A stretch of DNA of 64,000 bases from Actinomycetes bacterium (lineage in GTDB: Bacteria > Actinomycetota > Acidimicrobiia > Acidimicrobiales > SZUA-35): the NCBI GenBank assembly GCA_024276425.1, contig JAJRXF010000188.1:69545-133544 (forward strand), written 5' to 3'. The notes below the pieces were generated by a model. It had not been told where the DNA came from. It saw only the letters and a program-made list of their open reading frames with translations, and made no database searches. Shown in pieces: positions 35,256 through 43,186 of this stretch. The first letter of the stretch is position 1. Each line of letters begins with the position of its first letter. The position numbers and the translations under genes were made by a program.

Positions 35256-36901
35256 TCATCCAGGAGCTCGGATTGTGGTCTGGCCCCGTCGCTTATCACC
35301 CCGTCAACTGAGAACAACACCCCAGTCCCGGTGGCTACCCCCGGCTCGCCCTCACTCGACTGGCGGAGCCAGATTCCATCTAGAAATTGATTCTGCGCCG
35401 CTCCCTCGACAAAGTCGGCGACACCAGCCAGGTTCGGGGCTAGGCCACTCAAGGAAATGATCCCGGCGGGTTGGGGCGCCACATATCCCATCACTTGTTC
35501 ATCCAGGGTTGCTCGTCGCATCTGAATAGAGACGAGTTGGCTGTCCTCGGGCATCACCACGGCGAGTTCCTGCAGTACGATCGAGAAGCCGATGTCTTGA
35601 CTCAAAATTTGATTTGCCTCTGCGGTCATGCGGGCCAGATTTTGTTGCTGAACGACCGCTTCCTCGTAATCAGAGACCTGCAGACGAACCTGCTCTTCAA
35701 ACTCTGCCGCAGCTATCGCATCGAGGTTGCGTGCTTCGACTTCGCCCCGCTTCGCTAGGGTCGCAGAAAGCAAAACCACCGCCGTCACGGTGGCAGCAGC
35801 TACCCCAATCAAGCGTCGTCTGCGGTCAAGAATGAGCTGTTGTTCTTCGTGAGGAACAAGCGAGAAGGACCGGAAGTCATACGTGCGTCCCGCTTCGGCC
35901 AACACAACTCCGACCGCGGTGGCGAATCTTGACCAGTTCCCTAGGGAGTCCCGCCATCCAAACTGGGGTTGTCCGACCTCGACGGGGACTTCAAGGGTCT
36001 GGGCCATGCTCGATTGCAAGCCAGCGACCTCTGATCGAGAGCCGACGAGAACCAGCCGACCAAGCGCCCGGTGATCCATTTCACTCTGATAGTAGGACAA
36101 GGTGCGACGGACGCCCTCGACCACGGTTGAAACCCCTGCCTGGGCGGCCGAGGCTCGCCGTTCGGAGTCATCCAGTTCGACCGATGGTGAACGATAGCCC
36201 GCTAGGCCTTCCAGTTGAGACTCTAGTTCGTCGGCGATATTGAGGGCGGAGTCGCCTACCCCAGCGGAAAGGGCTCGGGAAAACAGGGTTCCCTTTCGGT
36301 CTCGAATCACCACATCGGATTCGCTCTCGCCCACGTTGACAATGGCAGTGATCCGATCCTCCGAAACTCCATCTTTTTCCGCAACAGCCCGAACGACTGC
36401 CTCGGAAACGAGTTGAACACCGATTGGCTCGAGTCCAGCCGCGTAGGCCGCTCCCATCAGATTGGTTCTGGTGGAGTGGTGAATGGCAACGACGAGGGCC
36501 GACACCCATGGGGCATCGCCCTTTCGTATCGAGTCGATCTCTGCCACATCAAAGATTGCCTCCTCGACGGGGTAGCTGAGTAGCTCCTCGATGTCAAAGC
36601 CAGCCGATCGGCGGAGTCGATCCGGATTTGCCTCTGGAAGAACCGTTCGGCGAACAATGGCCTGTCTCCCATCAACGGCGATGACTAACCGCTTGGTCGA
36701 AAAGCCCGCCTGACGCCAGAGACTCGCCATGGCCAAGCTGACCTGATCGGAGTCCGAGATCGCCCCACCGATAAAGGCAGTGTTCGGAAGATCCACTTCA
36801 CCCGAACGCAGAATGCTCGGGCGCTTGGACCGCCATCGTTTGATTTCTACTGCTCGGATACTGCCTGATTCAATCACCAGCCCGACGACCGAGTCTGTCA
36901 T
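35240..36901 (-). CDS. PilM-PilN fusion protein
   Basis: 553 residues. Residues 1 to about 350 are PilM, the actin-like cytosolic ring protein: VVGLVIESGSIRAVEIKRW, RLVIAVDGRQAIVRRTVLP, FDIEELLSYPVEEAIFD, AIVNVGESESDVVI and RLVLVGSRSEVAGLQ. A membrane helix (about 362-380, VAAATVTAVVLLSATLA) follows RRRRL. Then comes a coiled coil and a PilN-type periplasmic domain (VVMPEDSQLVSIQM, GIISLSGLAPNLAGVADFVE). PilM and PilN normally bind through the short PilN N-terminal peptide; here they are one chain. The ATG at 36901 fits the start of PilM. Divergent from the prepilin genes. Confidence 0.9.
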   Translation of the reverse strand: MTDSVVGLVIESGSIRAVEIKRWRSKRPSILRSGEVDLPNTAFIGGAISDSDQVSLAMASLWRQAGFSTKRLVIAVDGRQAIVRRTVLPEANPDRLRRSAGFDIEELLSYPVEEAIFDVAEIDSIRKGDAPWVSALVVAIHHSTRTNLMGAAYAAGLEPIGVQLVSEAVVRAVAEKDGVSEDRITAIVNVGESESDVVIRDRKGTLFSRALSAGVGDSALNIADELESQLEGLAGYRSPSVELDDSERRASAAQAGVSTVVEGVRRTLSYYQSEMDHRALGRLVLVGSRSEVAGLQSSMAQTLEVPVEVGQPQFGWRDSLGNWSRFATAVGVVLAEAGRTYDFRSFSLVPHEEQQLILDRRRRLIGVAAATVTAVVLLSATLAKRGEVEARNLDAIAAAEFEEQVRLQVSDYEEAVVQQQNLARMTAEANQILSQDIGFSIVLQELAVVMPEDSQLVSIQMRRATLDEQVMGYVAPQPAGIISLSGLAPNLAGVADFVEGAAQNQFLDGIWLRQSSEGEPGVATGTGVLFSVDGVISDGARPQSELLDEWPMP

Positions 36902-37046
36902 ACACCAACCTGCTCTCACGAAGAGACGTCTCACTTGATTGAGCTAGTCCAATCCTCGGCCGAAATACTTGTTGCATGAGGTCGTTGCTTGGGTAAATGT
37001 GTCGAATGTTGCTCATTGAATGGAAATCGGGGCCGAAAATGACTAG

Positions 37047-37601
37047 GTGAGGATTCGTTTGTGGTTGCCAGGCACTTACGCTGGACCGAGGGTCGAACCC
37101 AGCCACGCCAAGGCAGCCAGCAAAGACCGCAATGAGCACCGCAATGAGCACGGTCTCAGCCTCGTCGAAATCCTCGTTGCAACCACCTTGCTCGCAATCG
37201 GGATCGTCGGAGCGAGCAGCCTGCTGGCCGCATCCAGTCGGACTATCGCCACTGCCGACCACCGAGCCCAGGCCACCCGACTTGCTGTATCAGAAATGGA
37301 GGCAATTCGGGCCTACCCCTACAGCAGAATCATTGTCGATGGGGGCCAACCGGTCACCGCTCAGGCAGACGCAACAAGCCCCCTCATACCAAAGGAAGCC
37401 CTCACAATTGACGGCACAGAGTATGTCGTTGTGCGGGAGATCGCCTGGGGTTCCATTGGCTCCGGCCCCACGGCTAACGAACAAGCCTACAAAGTCCTAA
37501 CCGTCTCGATCTATTGGAAGGACGCCTCGGGCAACCACGAGATTCGTCATGAGTCCGGCCTATACCCCAGCGCCAGCTTAACTCAGGCCGGTGGGCGATA
37601 A
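37047..37601 (+). CDS. Minor prepilin-like protein (PilV type)
   Basis: 184 residues from a GTG. The class III signal has the processing site before GLSLVEILVATTLLAIG, with the Glu at position +5 of the mature protein, and a hydrophobic pilin helix. The preceding 35-residue leader is basic and long. The globular part is about 130 residues with no cysteines. It leads three overlapping prepilin-like genes and the peptidase gene, typical of the pilVWX minor pilin set that primes pilus assembly. Confidence 0.83.
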   Translation: MRIRLWLPGTYAGPRVEPSHAKAASKDRNEHRNEHGLSLVEILVATTLLAIGIVGASSLLAASSRTIATADHRAQATRLAVSEMEAIRAYPYSRIIVDGGQPVTAQADATSPLIPKEALTIDGTEYVVVREIAWGSIGSGPTANEQAYKVLTVSIYWKDASGNHEIRHESGLYPSASLTQAGGR

Positions 37602-38212
37602 TGGATTCCCCTGTGTGCAAAACGAGCCGTTTCCAACCAAAGGAGGAGCGGGGGACCACTCTGGCCGAGGTCGTTGTGGCACTGGCAATCGCGGCCGCCA
37701 TCGCCATTCCCATGATGCGAATGCTCACGAGTTCGGCCCGCAATGACGCCGACCAGGCCAGACACATTGCAACCCAAGGCGAAGTGTGGCGAGCCGCAGA
37801 CCGGATAACTCGCAACATCAACGGCGGAACATTCGCCCCCTCGCTACTCCGAACCGGATCACTCGATCAGAATCTTCCTCTCGTGGTCATCAATCGAACC
37901 GGCACGGAAGAACTCATTACCTGGCAGGTGACCAACAGCGGCCTCCAGCAAACCGCCACCAAACCGGTGATTGAGGCTAGGGGCAAACCCACCACCCTGG
38001 CTCCAGAGGTTGTCCCGAACCCCAAGCAACCGACTTTCGTGTACCTAACTACATCAGGGAAGATCATCCCCGCCGATACCGACCCCGCCAAACTGGCCTA
38101 TTGCACCGCCCGAGTGAAAATCTACCTACACACACCATCGGTCCAAGGAGGCCTCGACGTCAACCAGTCCTCGGCCACCTTTCGCCTCAACACAACGGCA
38201 CAGGAATGCTAA
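37601..38212 (+). CDS. Minor prepilin-like protein (PilW type)
   Basis: 203 residues. The prepilin signal ERG is followed by TTLAEVVVALAIAAAIAIP, with Glu at +5. The globular domain has one Cys in the middle and one at the very C-terminus (AQEC), which may form a disulfide. The ATG overlaps the previous stop (TAATG), so it is translationally coupled. Its own TAA overlaps the next ATG in the same way. Confidence 0.8.
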   Translation: MDSPVCKTSRFQPKEERGTTLAEVVVALAIAAAIAIPMMRMLTSSARNDADQARHIATQGEVWRAADRITRNINGGTFAPSLLRTGSLDQNLPLVVINRTGTEELITWQVTNSGLQQTATKPVIEARGKPTTLAPEVVPNPKQPTFVYLTTSGKIIPADTDPAKLAYCTARVKIYLHTPSVQGGLDVNQSSATFRLNTTAQEC

Positions 38213-39330
38213 TGACCGGTCTTTCCTCAGGATCTCGGAGAGCCAAACAACCCTCGGTCGGTCCTCATTCTCGACCCAACCGAGCCCAGGCTGCACACTC
38301 CGAATCTGTAGCCGAACACGGCAGCGTCATGATGGCCATTCTGATCATCATGGTCATTACCTTGCTTGGGGCCGCGGCCATGACGGCCAGCCAAAGTTCC
38401 CTGCGCGTCGCCAGGATCGACAATGAGAGGGCCACCGCGCTGGCCGGGGCGGAGCGGGGTTTGGCCGAAGCTCTAGCCCGCCTTGACAACGGAGACCGCC
38501 CACCATTCCGGGGCGGCGGCTCCTTGGCTGAAGGAGAGTTCGCCTACTCCGTGGAGCTAGGCAACGATCAGACCGCGCTGGTCTACGCCGTGGCCAAGGC
38601 CAACCAGTCCAAACAGGCCATCGAGGCCACCATCGCACTAACCAATGTAACCGAAGAGCCATACACCCTCTTGGCCCAGAGTTTCATTGTTTCCGATACC
38701 AACCTTGGTCGGGTCGCCGGTCGGGTCGGAACCAACGGGACCCTGAAGTTTGCTGGCACAGCCCCGGGGGACATACAAGAGCTTTTCTCACCGAATGGAC
38801 TATGCGATGCCTGCCCGAATCCGCTAATTGTTCCGGGCCCGCTGACCCTTCCCGAGCCGAACATTCCTAGGGTTGAAACTCAACCCTGTCTTGACGACCA
38901 ACTTCTCACCGGCCAGGTCGACGGTAAAAGCGGAATCCCAATGGTCTGTATTGGTGGGGTTCGAACAACCTTTCGTGATGACGTAACCATTGTCAACCCG
39001 CCCCTTATTCTCTATGTCGGTCCCAACCGAGACCTGCGTATGACTCTGGCCTCAGTCAACATGTCTGGAGACCCCGACGATCTCCAAATCTATGTCCAAT
39101 CCAAGCCAACAAGCAATGCATTGTTCTACTTCGCCGACACCAAAGCACGGGCCACGATCTATGCCCCCGGCCGGAGCGTGGAGGCAGACCAGTTTGACCT
39201 GACCGGAACCCTTACCGTCGGCAGCTTCACCACTGCGCCGGGTACGCAAGTAAACCTTCGGCCGCCGCCCGCCATCCAAGTGATCGCATCATGGCAGGTC
39301 ATTTCGTGGAAGGTCGTCCCCCCCGCATGA
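38212..39330 (+). CDS. PilX-like pilus assembly protein
   Basis: 372 residues. A 40-residue polar leader, then EHGSVMMAILIIMVITLLG and an amphipathic continuation TASQSSLRVARIDNERATAL, AGAERGLAEALA as in PilX N-termini. No Glu at +5 is seen, as in PilX/GspK-like minor pilins that cap the fibre tip. The large extracytoplasmic part (about 280 residues) has four Cys (CDAC, one in QPCLDD, one in VCIGG). The start at 38212 couples to the previous gene. Unusually long for PilX; it could carry an adhesive or cap function (inference). Confidence 0.72.
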   Translation: MTGLSSGSRRAKQPSVGPHSRPNRAQAAHSESVAEHGSVMMAILIIMVITLLGAAAMTASQSSLRVARIDNERATALAGAERGLAEALARLDNGDRPPFRGGGSLAEGEFAYSVELGNDQTALVYAVAKANQSKQAIEATIALTNVTEEPYTLLAQSFIVSDTNLGRVAGRVGTNGTLKFAGTAPGDIQELFSPNGLCDACPNPLIVPGPLTLPEPNIPRVETQPCLDDQLLTGQVDGKSGIPMVCIGGVRTTFRDDVTIVNPPLILYVGPNRDLRMTLASVNMSGDPDDLQIYVQSKPTSNALFYFADTKARATIYAPGRSVEADQFDLTGTLTVGSFTTAPGTQVNLRPPPAIQVIASWQVISWKVVPPA

Positions 39331-40031
39331 CCGTCACCTTGGGCGTTGGCTTCAGTCCACTTTGGTCCGAGACGACGTTGCCCAAACTCGGGCTCTTTGT
39401 GGTGCTCGGCTGGCTGAGTGCCTTTGCTATCGGCCGCGGTCTCGATTTGTCCGTCCGATCCTATGGCGGCCGGATGCCCCACAAGGCTTGGATTCATGGG
39501 CTCACCCTCATCGTCGCCGTCCTCGTCGGATTCCGACTCGGTCTCAACTGGCTCCTCCCGGCCTATTGGCTTCTTGCTGTGACTCTCATCTCGGTATCGA
39601 TCATCGATTGGAACCAGCATCGCATTCCCAACCTGGTCGTCAAGCCCGCTTTTGGGGCAGGGTTGGCTTCCCTCCTTCTCGCACAGTCGGTGGAGGGCCG
39701 AGGATCGATCCTTCTTGGGCTTCTTGGGGCAGCCGCGTTTGCTGGCGTGCTTGGGCTGATCCATCTGGTCCAACCAGAGGGCATGGGCCAAGGCGATGTC
39801 CGCCTAGCTGGCGTCCTTGGACTCTACCTGGGGTTCGTCTCCAGCAGTTCTTTCGACACTGGCTGGAATTTGGGTCTTGTCCTTCTGCTCGCCTCACTAC
39901 TTGGACTGCTCAATGCCTCGGTTTCAGCTTGGCGGTCATCAACGTCGGGCGCCAAGTTCCGGACCACATCCGTCCCCTTCGGGCCCTCACTTTCGGTGGC
40001 CACTGCGTTGGTCCTCTTTGCCCTGAACTAG
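39327..40031 (+). CDS. Prepilin peptidase, A24 family, lacking the methyltransferase domain
   Basis: 234 residues, several membrane helices. The two catalytic aspartates of A24 peptidases are present in IIDWNQHRIPN and GMGQGDVRL. The N-terminal cytoplasmic domain with two CxxC pairs found in PilD is absent, so this is a short peptidase-only form. It overlaps the PilX-like gene by ATGA. It processes the prepilins encoded just upstream and the pilin at 44592. Confidence 0.85.
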   Translation: MTVTLGVGFSPLWSETTLPKLGLFVVLGWLSAFAIGRGLDLSVRSYGGRMPHKAWIHGLTLIVAVLVGFRLGLNWLLPAYWLLAVTLISVSIIDWNQHRIPNLVVKPAFGAGLASLLLAQSVEGRGSILLGLLGAAAFAGVLGLIHLVQPEGMGQGDVRLAGVLGLYLGFVSSSSFDTGWNLGLVLLLASLLGLLNASVSAWRSSTSGAKFRTTSVPFGPSLSVATALVLFALN

Positions 40032-40043
40032 ACCCCCCAAGCG

Positions 40044-40078
40044 GCTGGGTGATAACCCTGCAGCTAGGTGATAACCCT
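40044..40078. repeat. Duplicated 16-bp end of pilB
   Basis: GCTGGGTGATAACCCT (40044-40059) and GCTAGGTGATAACCCT (40063-40078) are tandem copies with a 19-bp period. The second copy contains the last codons and stop of pilB (minus strand). The first lies just beyond, with CCA in place of the TAG. Confidence 0.6.
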
Positions 40079-41773
40079 ATGGAGTTCTTCCAGGCTGGTC
40101 ATTCCCATTGCAACCTTACGCATGCCATCGACCTTTAACGTCAACATGCCTTGCTCAACCGCCAAACGTTCAACCCCTTCAGAGGTTGCCCGACCCAACA
40201 CCATTTGACCGATCTCCTCGCTCATCCCCATCACTTCATGAATAGCAAATCGCCCCCGGTAACCCGTCTGAGCGCAGGCAGAACATCCGACGGGCTGAAA
40301 TACCTGGATCGTGCCCTTGGAATCAAGAAGCTGCTCGGGAACCTCGGCCGCTCGAACCGCCTCGGGGGTTAACTTCACGGGCTTCTTGCAGCTGTCGCAA
40401 AGCCTTCGAGCCAGTCGCTGTGCTACCACCGCGGTTACTGCCGAGGTGACCAGGAACGGCTGGACCCCCATTTCGATCAGGCGCATCGGTGTCGATGCTG
40501 CACTGTTGGTATGCAGGGTCGAGAGCACAAGGTGACCGGTCAAGGACGCCTCAATAGCAATCGTGGCCGTCTCACCGTCTCGGATTTCTCCAATCAACAT
40601 GATGTCGGGATCAGCGCGCAAGAAGGATCGCAGCGCCTTGGGGAAGGTCATGCCAGCCTTGTTGTTGACCTGGACCTGCTTGATCCCATCCATCCGGTAT
40701 TCAACCGGGTCCTCGACCGTAATGATGTTGCGAGTCGAATCTCGCAGTTCCTCTAAGGTGGCGTACAAGGTGGTTGACTTGCCCGAACCGGTTGGACCGG
40801 TCACCAGGATGGCGCCCCAGGGGCGATGAAAGGCTTCAGAGAACTTGGCTGCCTGCTCAGGAAGAAACCCCAGCGTGGTCACACCGCTTCCGGCATGGTC
40901 ATTCTTCAGGATCCGAAGCACAACCGCTTCTCCATGCACGGTGGGCAGGGTCACAACCCGCAGGTCTATGTCCTCGGTCGCAATGGTGATGGTCATTCGC
41001 CCATCCTGCGGGAGACGCTTTTCGGCGATATCGATGTCAGCCATTATTTTCAATCGACTAACGATGCCAGCCTGCAGTGACTTTGGGGGTGACATCGCGT
41101 CATGCAGCACACCATCAACCCGGAAACGTACCCGCAACTCCGTGCCCGTTGGCTCAATGTGAATGTCAGATGCCCGCTCCTGAACAGCCTTGGAGAGCAG
41201 AAGGTTGACGAACTGGATGATGGGCGACTGATCGGAACCAACACCCAAGGATCTTGGAGCTTCCGGGGTGACTTCATCGGGCCGTGATGCCCCAACGGCA
41301 GCCTGGATTGCCTCCTGAACCCGAGAATCGCTCAGGCCGAGCCGATCAAGCAGAGCGAAAATCTGTTCCGCATCGGCCATGACCGGCTGGACCTGACGGC
41401 CCAAAGCGTTACGAATATCGTCAAGCGCCAAGACATCTGCCGGATTGGCCATGGCCACAACTACACGGTCCGAATCCCGCCAAACCGGGACCGCACGATG
41501 ACGACGAGCCAATTGTTGAGGCACCTGCTGGGCAAGTTCCAACTCGATCGTGTGCTCGTCAAGATCGACGAACTCCTGATCGAACTGAGCGGCCAAGGCC
41601 TCAAGCAACTGTCTCGCACTCACTAGTCCGCTCTGTTGCAGCACATCACCAAGGCGCTGCCCGGTCTTGCGCTGTTCGCCGAGCGCCACATCGATATCGG
41701 CCTCGGCCACATAGCCCAACTCGACTAGGATCTCACCCAGACGCCGTCTGGGCATGGTGTGTGCGACAGCCAT
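40064..41773 (-). CDS. pilB: Type IV pilus extension ATPase PilB
   Basis: 569 residues. The N-terminal MshE-type domain (RRRLGEILVELGYV, QRLGDVLQQSGLVSARQL), which in relatives binds c-di-GMP, is followed by the secretion ATPase core: Walker A GPTGSGKST, Asp box ITVEDPVEYR, Walker B DIMLIGEIRD and His box LSTLHTN. Two Cys pairs (CDSC and CSAC) form the zinc site typical of PilB/GspE. It stands alone on the minus strand between the plus-strand peptidase and pilT genes. The start can be the ATG at 41773 or a GTG two codons earlier. Confidence 0.94.
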   Translation of the reverse strand: MAVAHTMPRRRLGEILVELGYVAEADIDVALGEQRKTGQRLGDVLQQSGLVSARQLLEALAAQFDQEFVDLDEHTIELELAQQVPQQLARRHRAVPVWRDSDRVVVAMANPADVLALDDIRNALGRQVQPVMADAEQIFALLDRLGLSDSRVQEAIQAAVGASRPDEVTPEAPRSLGVGSDQSPIIQFVNLLLSKAVQERASDIHIEPTGTELRVRFRVDGVLHDAMSPPKSLQAGIVSRLKIMADIDIAEKRLPQDGRMTITIATEDIDLRVVTLPTVHGEAVVLRILKNDHAGSGVTTLGFLPEQAAKFSEAFHRPWGAILVTGPTGSGKSTTLYATLEELRDSTRNIITVEDPVEYRMDGIKQVQVNNKAGMTFPKALRSFLRADPDIMLIGEIRDGETATIAIEASLTGHLVLSTLHTNSAASTPMRLIEMGVQPFLVTSAVTAVVAQRLARRLCDSCKKPVKLTPEAVRAAEVPEQLLDSKGTIQVFQPVGCSACAQTGYRGRFAIHEVMGMSEEIGQMVLGRATSEGVERLAVEQGMLTLKVDGMRKVAMGMTSLEELHRVIT

Positions 41774-41902
41774 GCCCACAGTCTCGGTCGCTTACAGCCA
41801 AGCTATGACCCCGAACTGGCGGCAAAGGTGATCCCGGAACGCGAACGCCAGCGCTTCACCAAAGTCAAGATCGCCAAGTATGAACCTCACACTGCATCGT
41901 GA
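41759..41902 (+). pseudogene. Possible short coding remnant between pilB and pilT
   Basis: A 47-codon plus-strand frame reads PSYDPELAAKVIPERERQRF, then TKVKIAKYEPHTAS and a TGA. The charged, protein-like composition contrasts with the neighbouring shadow frames, but there is no ribosome-binding site and part of it overlaps the pilB start. It may be the end of a deleted gene or chance. Confidence 0.2.
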
Positions 41903-41950
41903 CAGGTCGAACCTATAGCAACCCCAGGACTACTCAGACGGGAGCGGTAC

Positions 41951-43186
41951 ATGTCAGTGGACGGATGGGCAGGTCTCGATGACGATGGTCGGGCTTTTCT
42001 CAACGAAGCCCTTGGTGCACCCAAGTCTGACACCGATCGCCACGACAGCCCCCCGCTCAATTCCCCGCTGGGCTTTGGCGAGCTCCCGCCCCCAGTCGAT
42101 GCTGCAGCCGAGGCCAACGCCGAACTGGCTGAACTGCTGAATATCACCATTCAGTCCGGCGCATCCGACCTTCACCTTGGGGTCGATGTTCCTCCCCATA
42201 TCAGGGTGAAGGGAGCTCTTCGACCGCTACGCGAACTCGGGCCGCTTGGACCAGACGTGCTGGAACGGCTGCTCCTCAGCCCGCTCAGCCAAGAGCAGCA
42301 GTCGACGTTGCGTTCCTGCGGAGATCTCGACCTAGCCATCGAGTCTGCCGGATCCACCATCACCCCACGACGATTTCGGGCCTCAATCTTTCGTCAATCC
42401 GGCTCCTACGCTGGCGCGTTCCGAGTGGTAGCTCAGGAGATTCCCTCCATCCAAGGCCTTGGTCTCCCACCCGCTATCCAGCACTTGGCCGATCTCACTC
42501 ATGGACTCGTTCTGATCACCGGCAAGACTGGCTCGGGCAAATCAACCACCCTGGCAGCCATGATCGAACACATCAACCAGACCCGTGCCGATCACATCAT
42601 CACCATTGAAGACCCCATCGAATACCGGTACCAGCAAGCCAGATCTGTCATCCAACAACGAGAGGTCGGGGTGGATACCTCATCATTCTCCTCGGCCCTG
42701 CGCCATGCCCTCCGCCAGGACCCAGATGTGATTCTCATTGGCGAACTGCGGGATCTCGACACCATTCGAACCGCCTTAACAGCGGCTGAGACCGGCCACT
42801 TGGTACTAGCCACCCTGCACTCCAGCGATACTGCTGGCGCACTGACCCGGGTGATCGACGTGTTCCCGGGGGATCAGCAGGCTCAAATCCGATCCCAACT
42901 CGCCCTATCCTTGCGCGGCATTGCCACCCAACAACTGGTACCAACCACCAGCGGCGGACTACTCCCGGCAACAGAGATCCTGATCGCCAACGTTGCGGCA
43001 AGAAACCTCATTCGAGAGGACAAGTTGCATCAACTACGGTCCCTGCTCGAAACCGGTGGCGAGGAAGGGATGCGTACCTTCGACCAATCCCTTGCACTCC
43101 TTGTCCGCCAGGGACATCTCACCCATGAAGCAGCCCTCGGAGCCTCTCGGGACCAAGCCAATCTCTCATCCCTGGTGACACCATGA
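41951..43186 (+). CDS. pilT: Type IV pilus retraction ATPase PilT
   Basis: 411 residues. Motifs: ASDLHLGVDVPPHIRVKGAL, Walker A GKTGSGKST, Asp box TIEDPIEYR, Walker B DVILIGELRD, His box LATLHS, and the PilT-specific C-terminal ARNLIREDKLHQL (AIRNLIRE-like). It has a 60-residue acidic N-terminal extension compared with ordinary PilT (about 345 residues). Its presence indicates retractile, twitching-type pili. ATGA overlap with pilC. Confidence 0.93.
   Translation: MSVDGWAGLDDDGRAFLNEALGAPKSDTDRHDSPPLNSPLGFGELPPPVDAAAEANAELAELLNITIQSGASDLHLGVDVPPHIRVKGALRPLRELGPLGPDVLERLLLSPLSQEQQSTLRSCGDLDLAIESAGSTITPRRFRASIFRQSGSYAGAFRVVAQEIPSIQGLGLPPAIQHLADLTHGLVLITGKTGSGKSTTLAAMIEHINQTRADHIITIEDPIEYRYQQARSVIQQREVGVDTSSFSSALRHALRQDPDVILIGELRDLDTIRTALTAAETGHLVLATLHSSDTAGALTRVIDVFPGDQQAQIRSQLALSLRGIATQQLVPTTSGGLLPATEILIANVAARNLIREDKLHQLRSLLETGGEEGMRTFDQSLALLVRQGHLTHEAALGASRDQANLSSLVTP

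Noticed and set aside
36902-37046. Possible operator from repeated GCCGAAAAT-like words between PilMN and the prepilins
   Set aside because: Two short similar words (near 36970 and 37031) are not enough to call a site.
37047-40031. Type II secretion pseudopilin operon
   Set aside because: The presence of PilT, PilM-N-O and a typical pilin nearby, and absence of a GspD-like secretin, favours type IVa pili.
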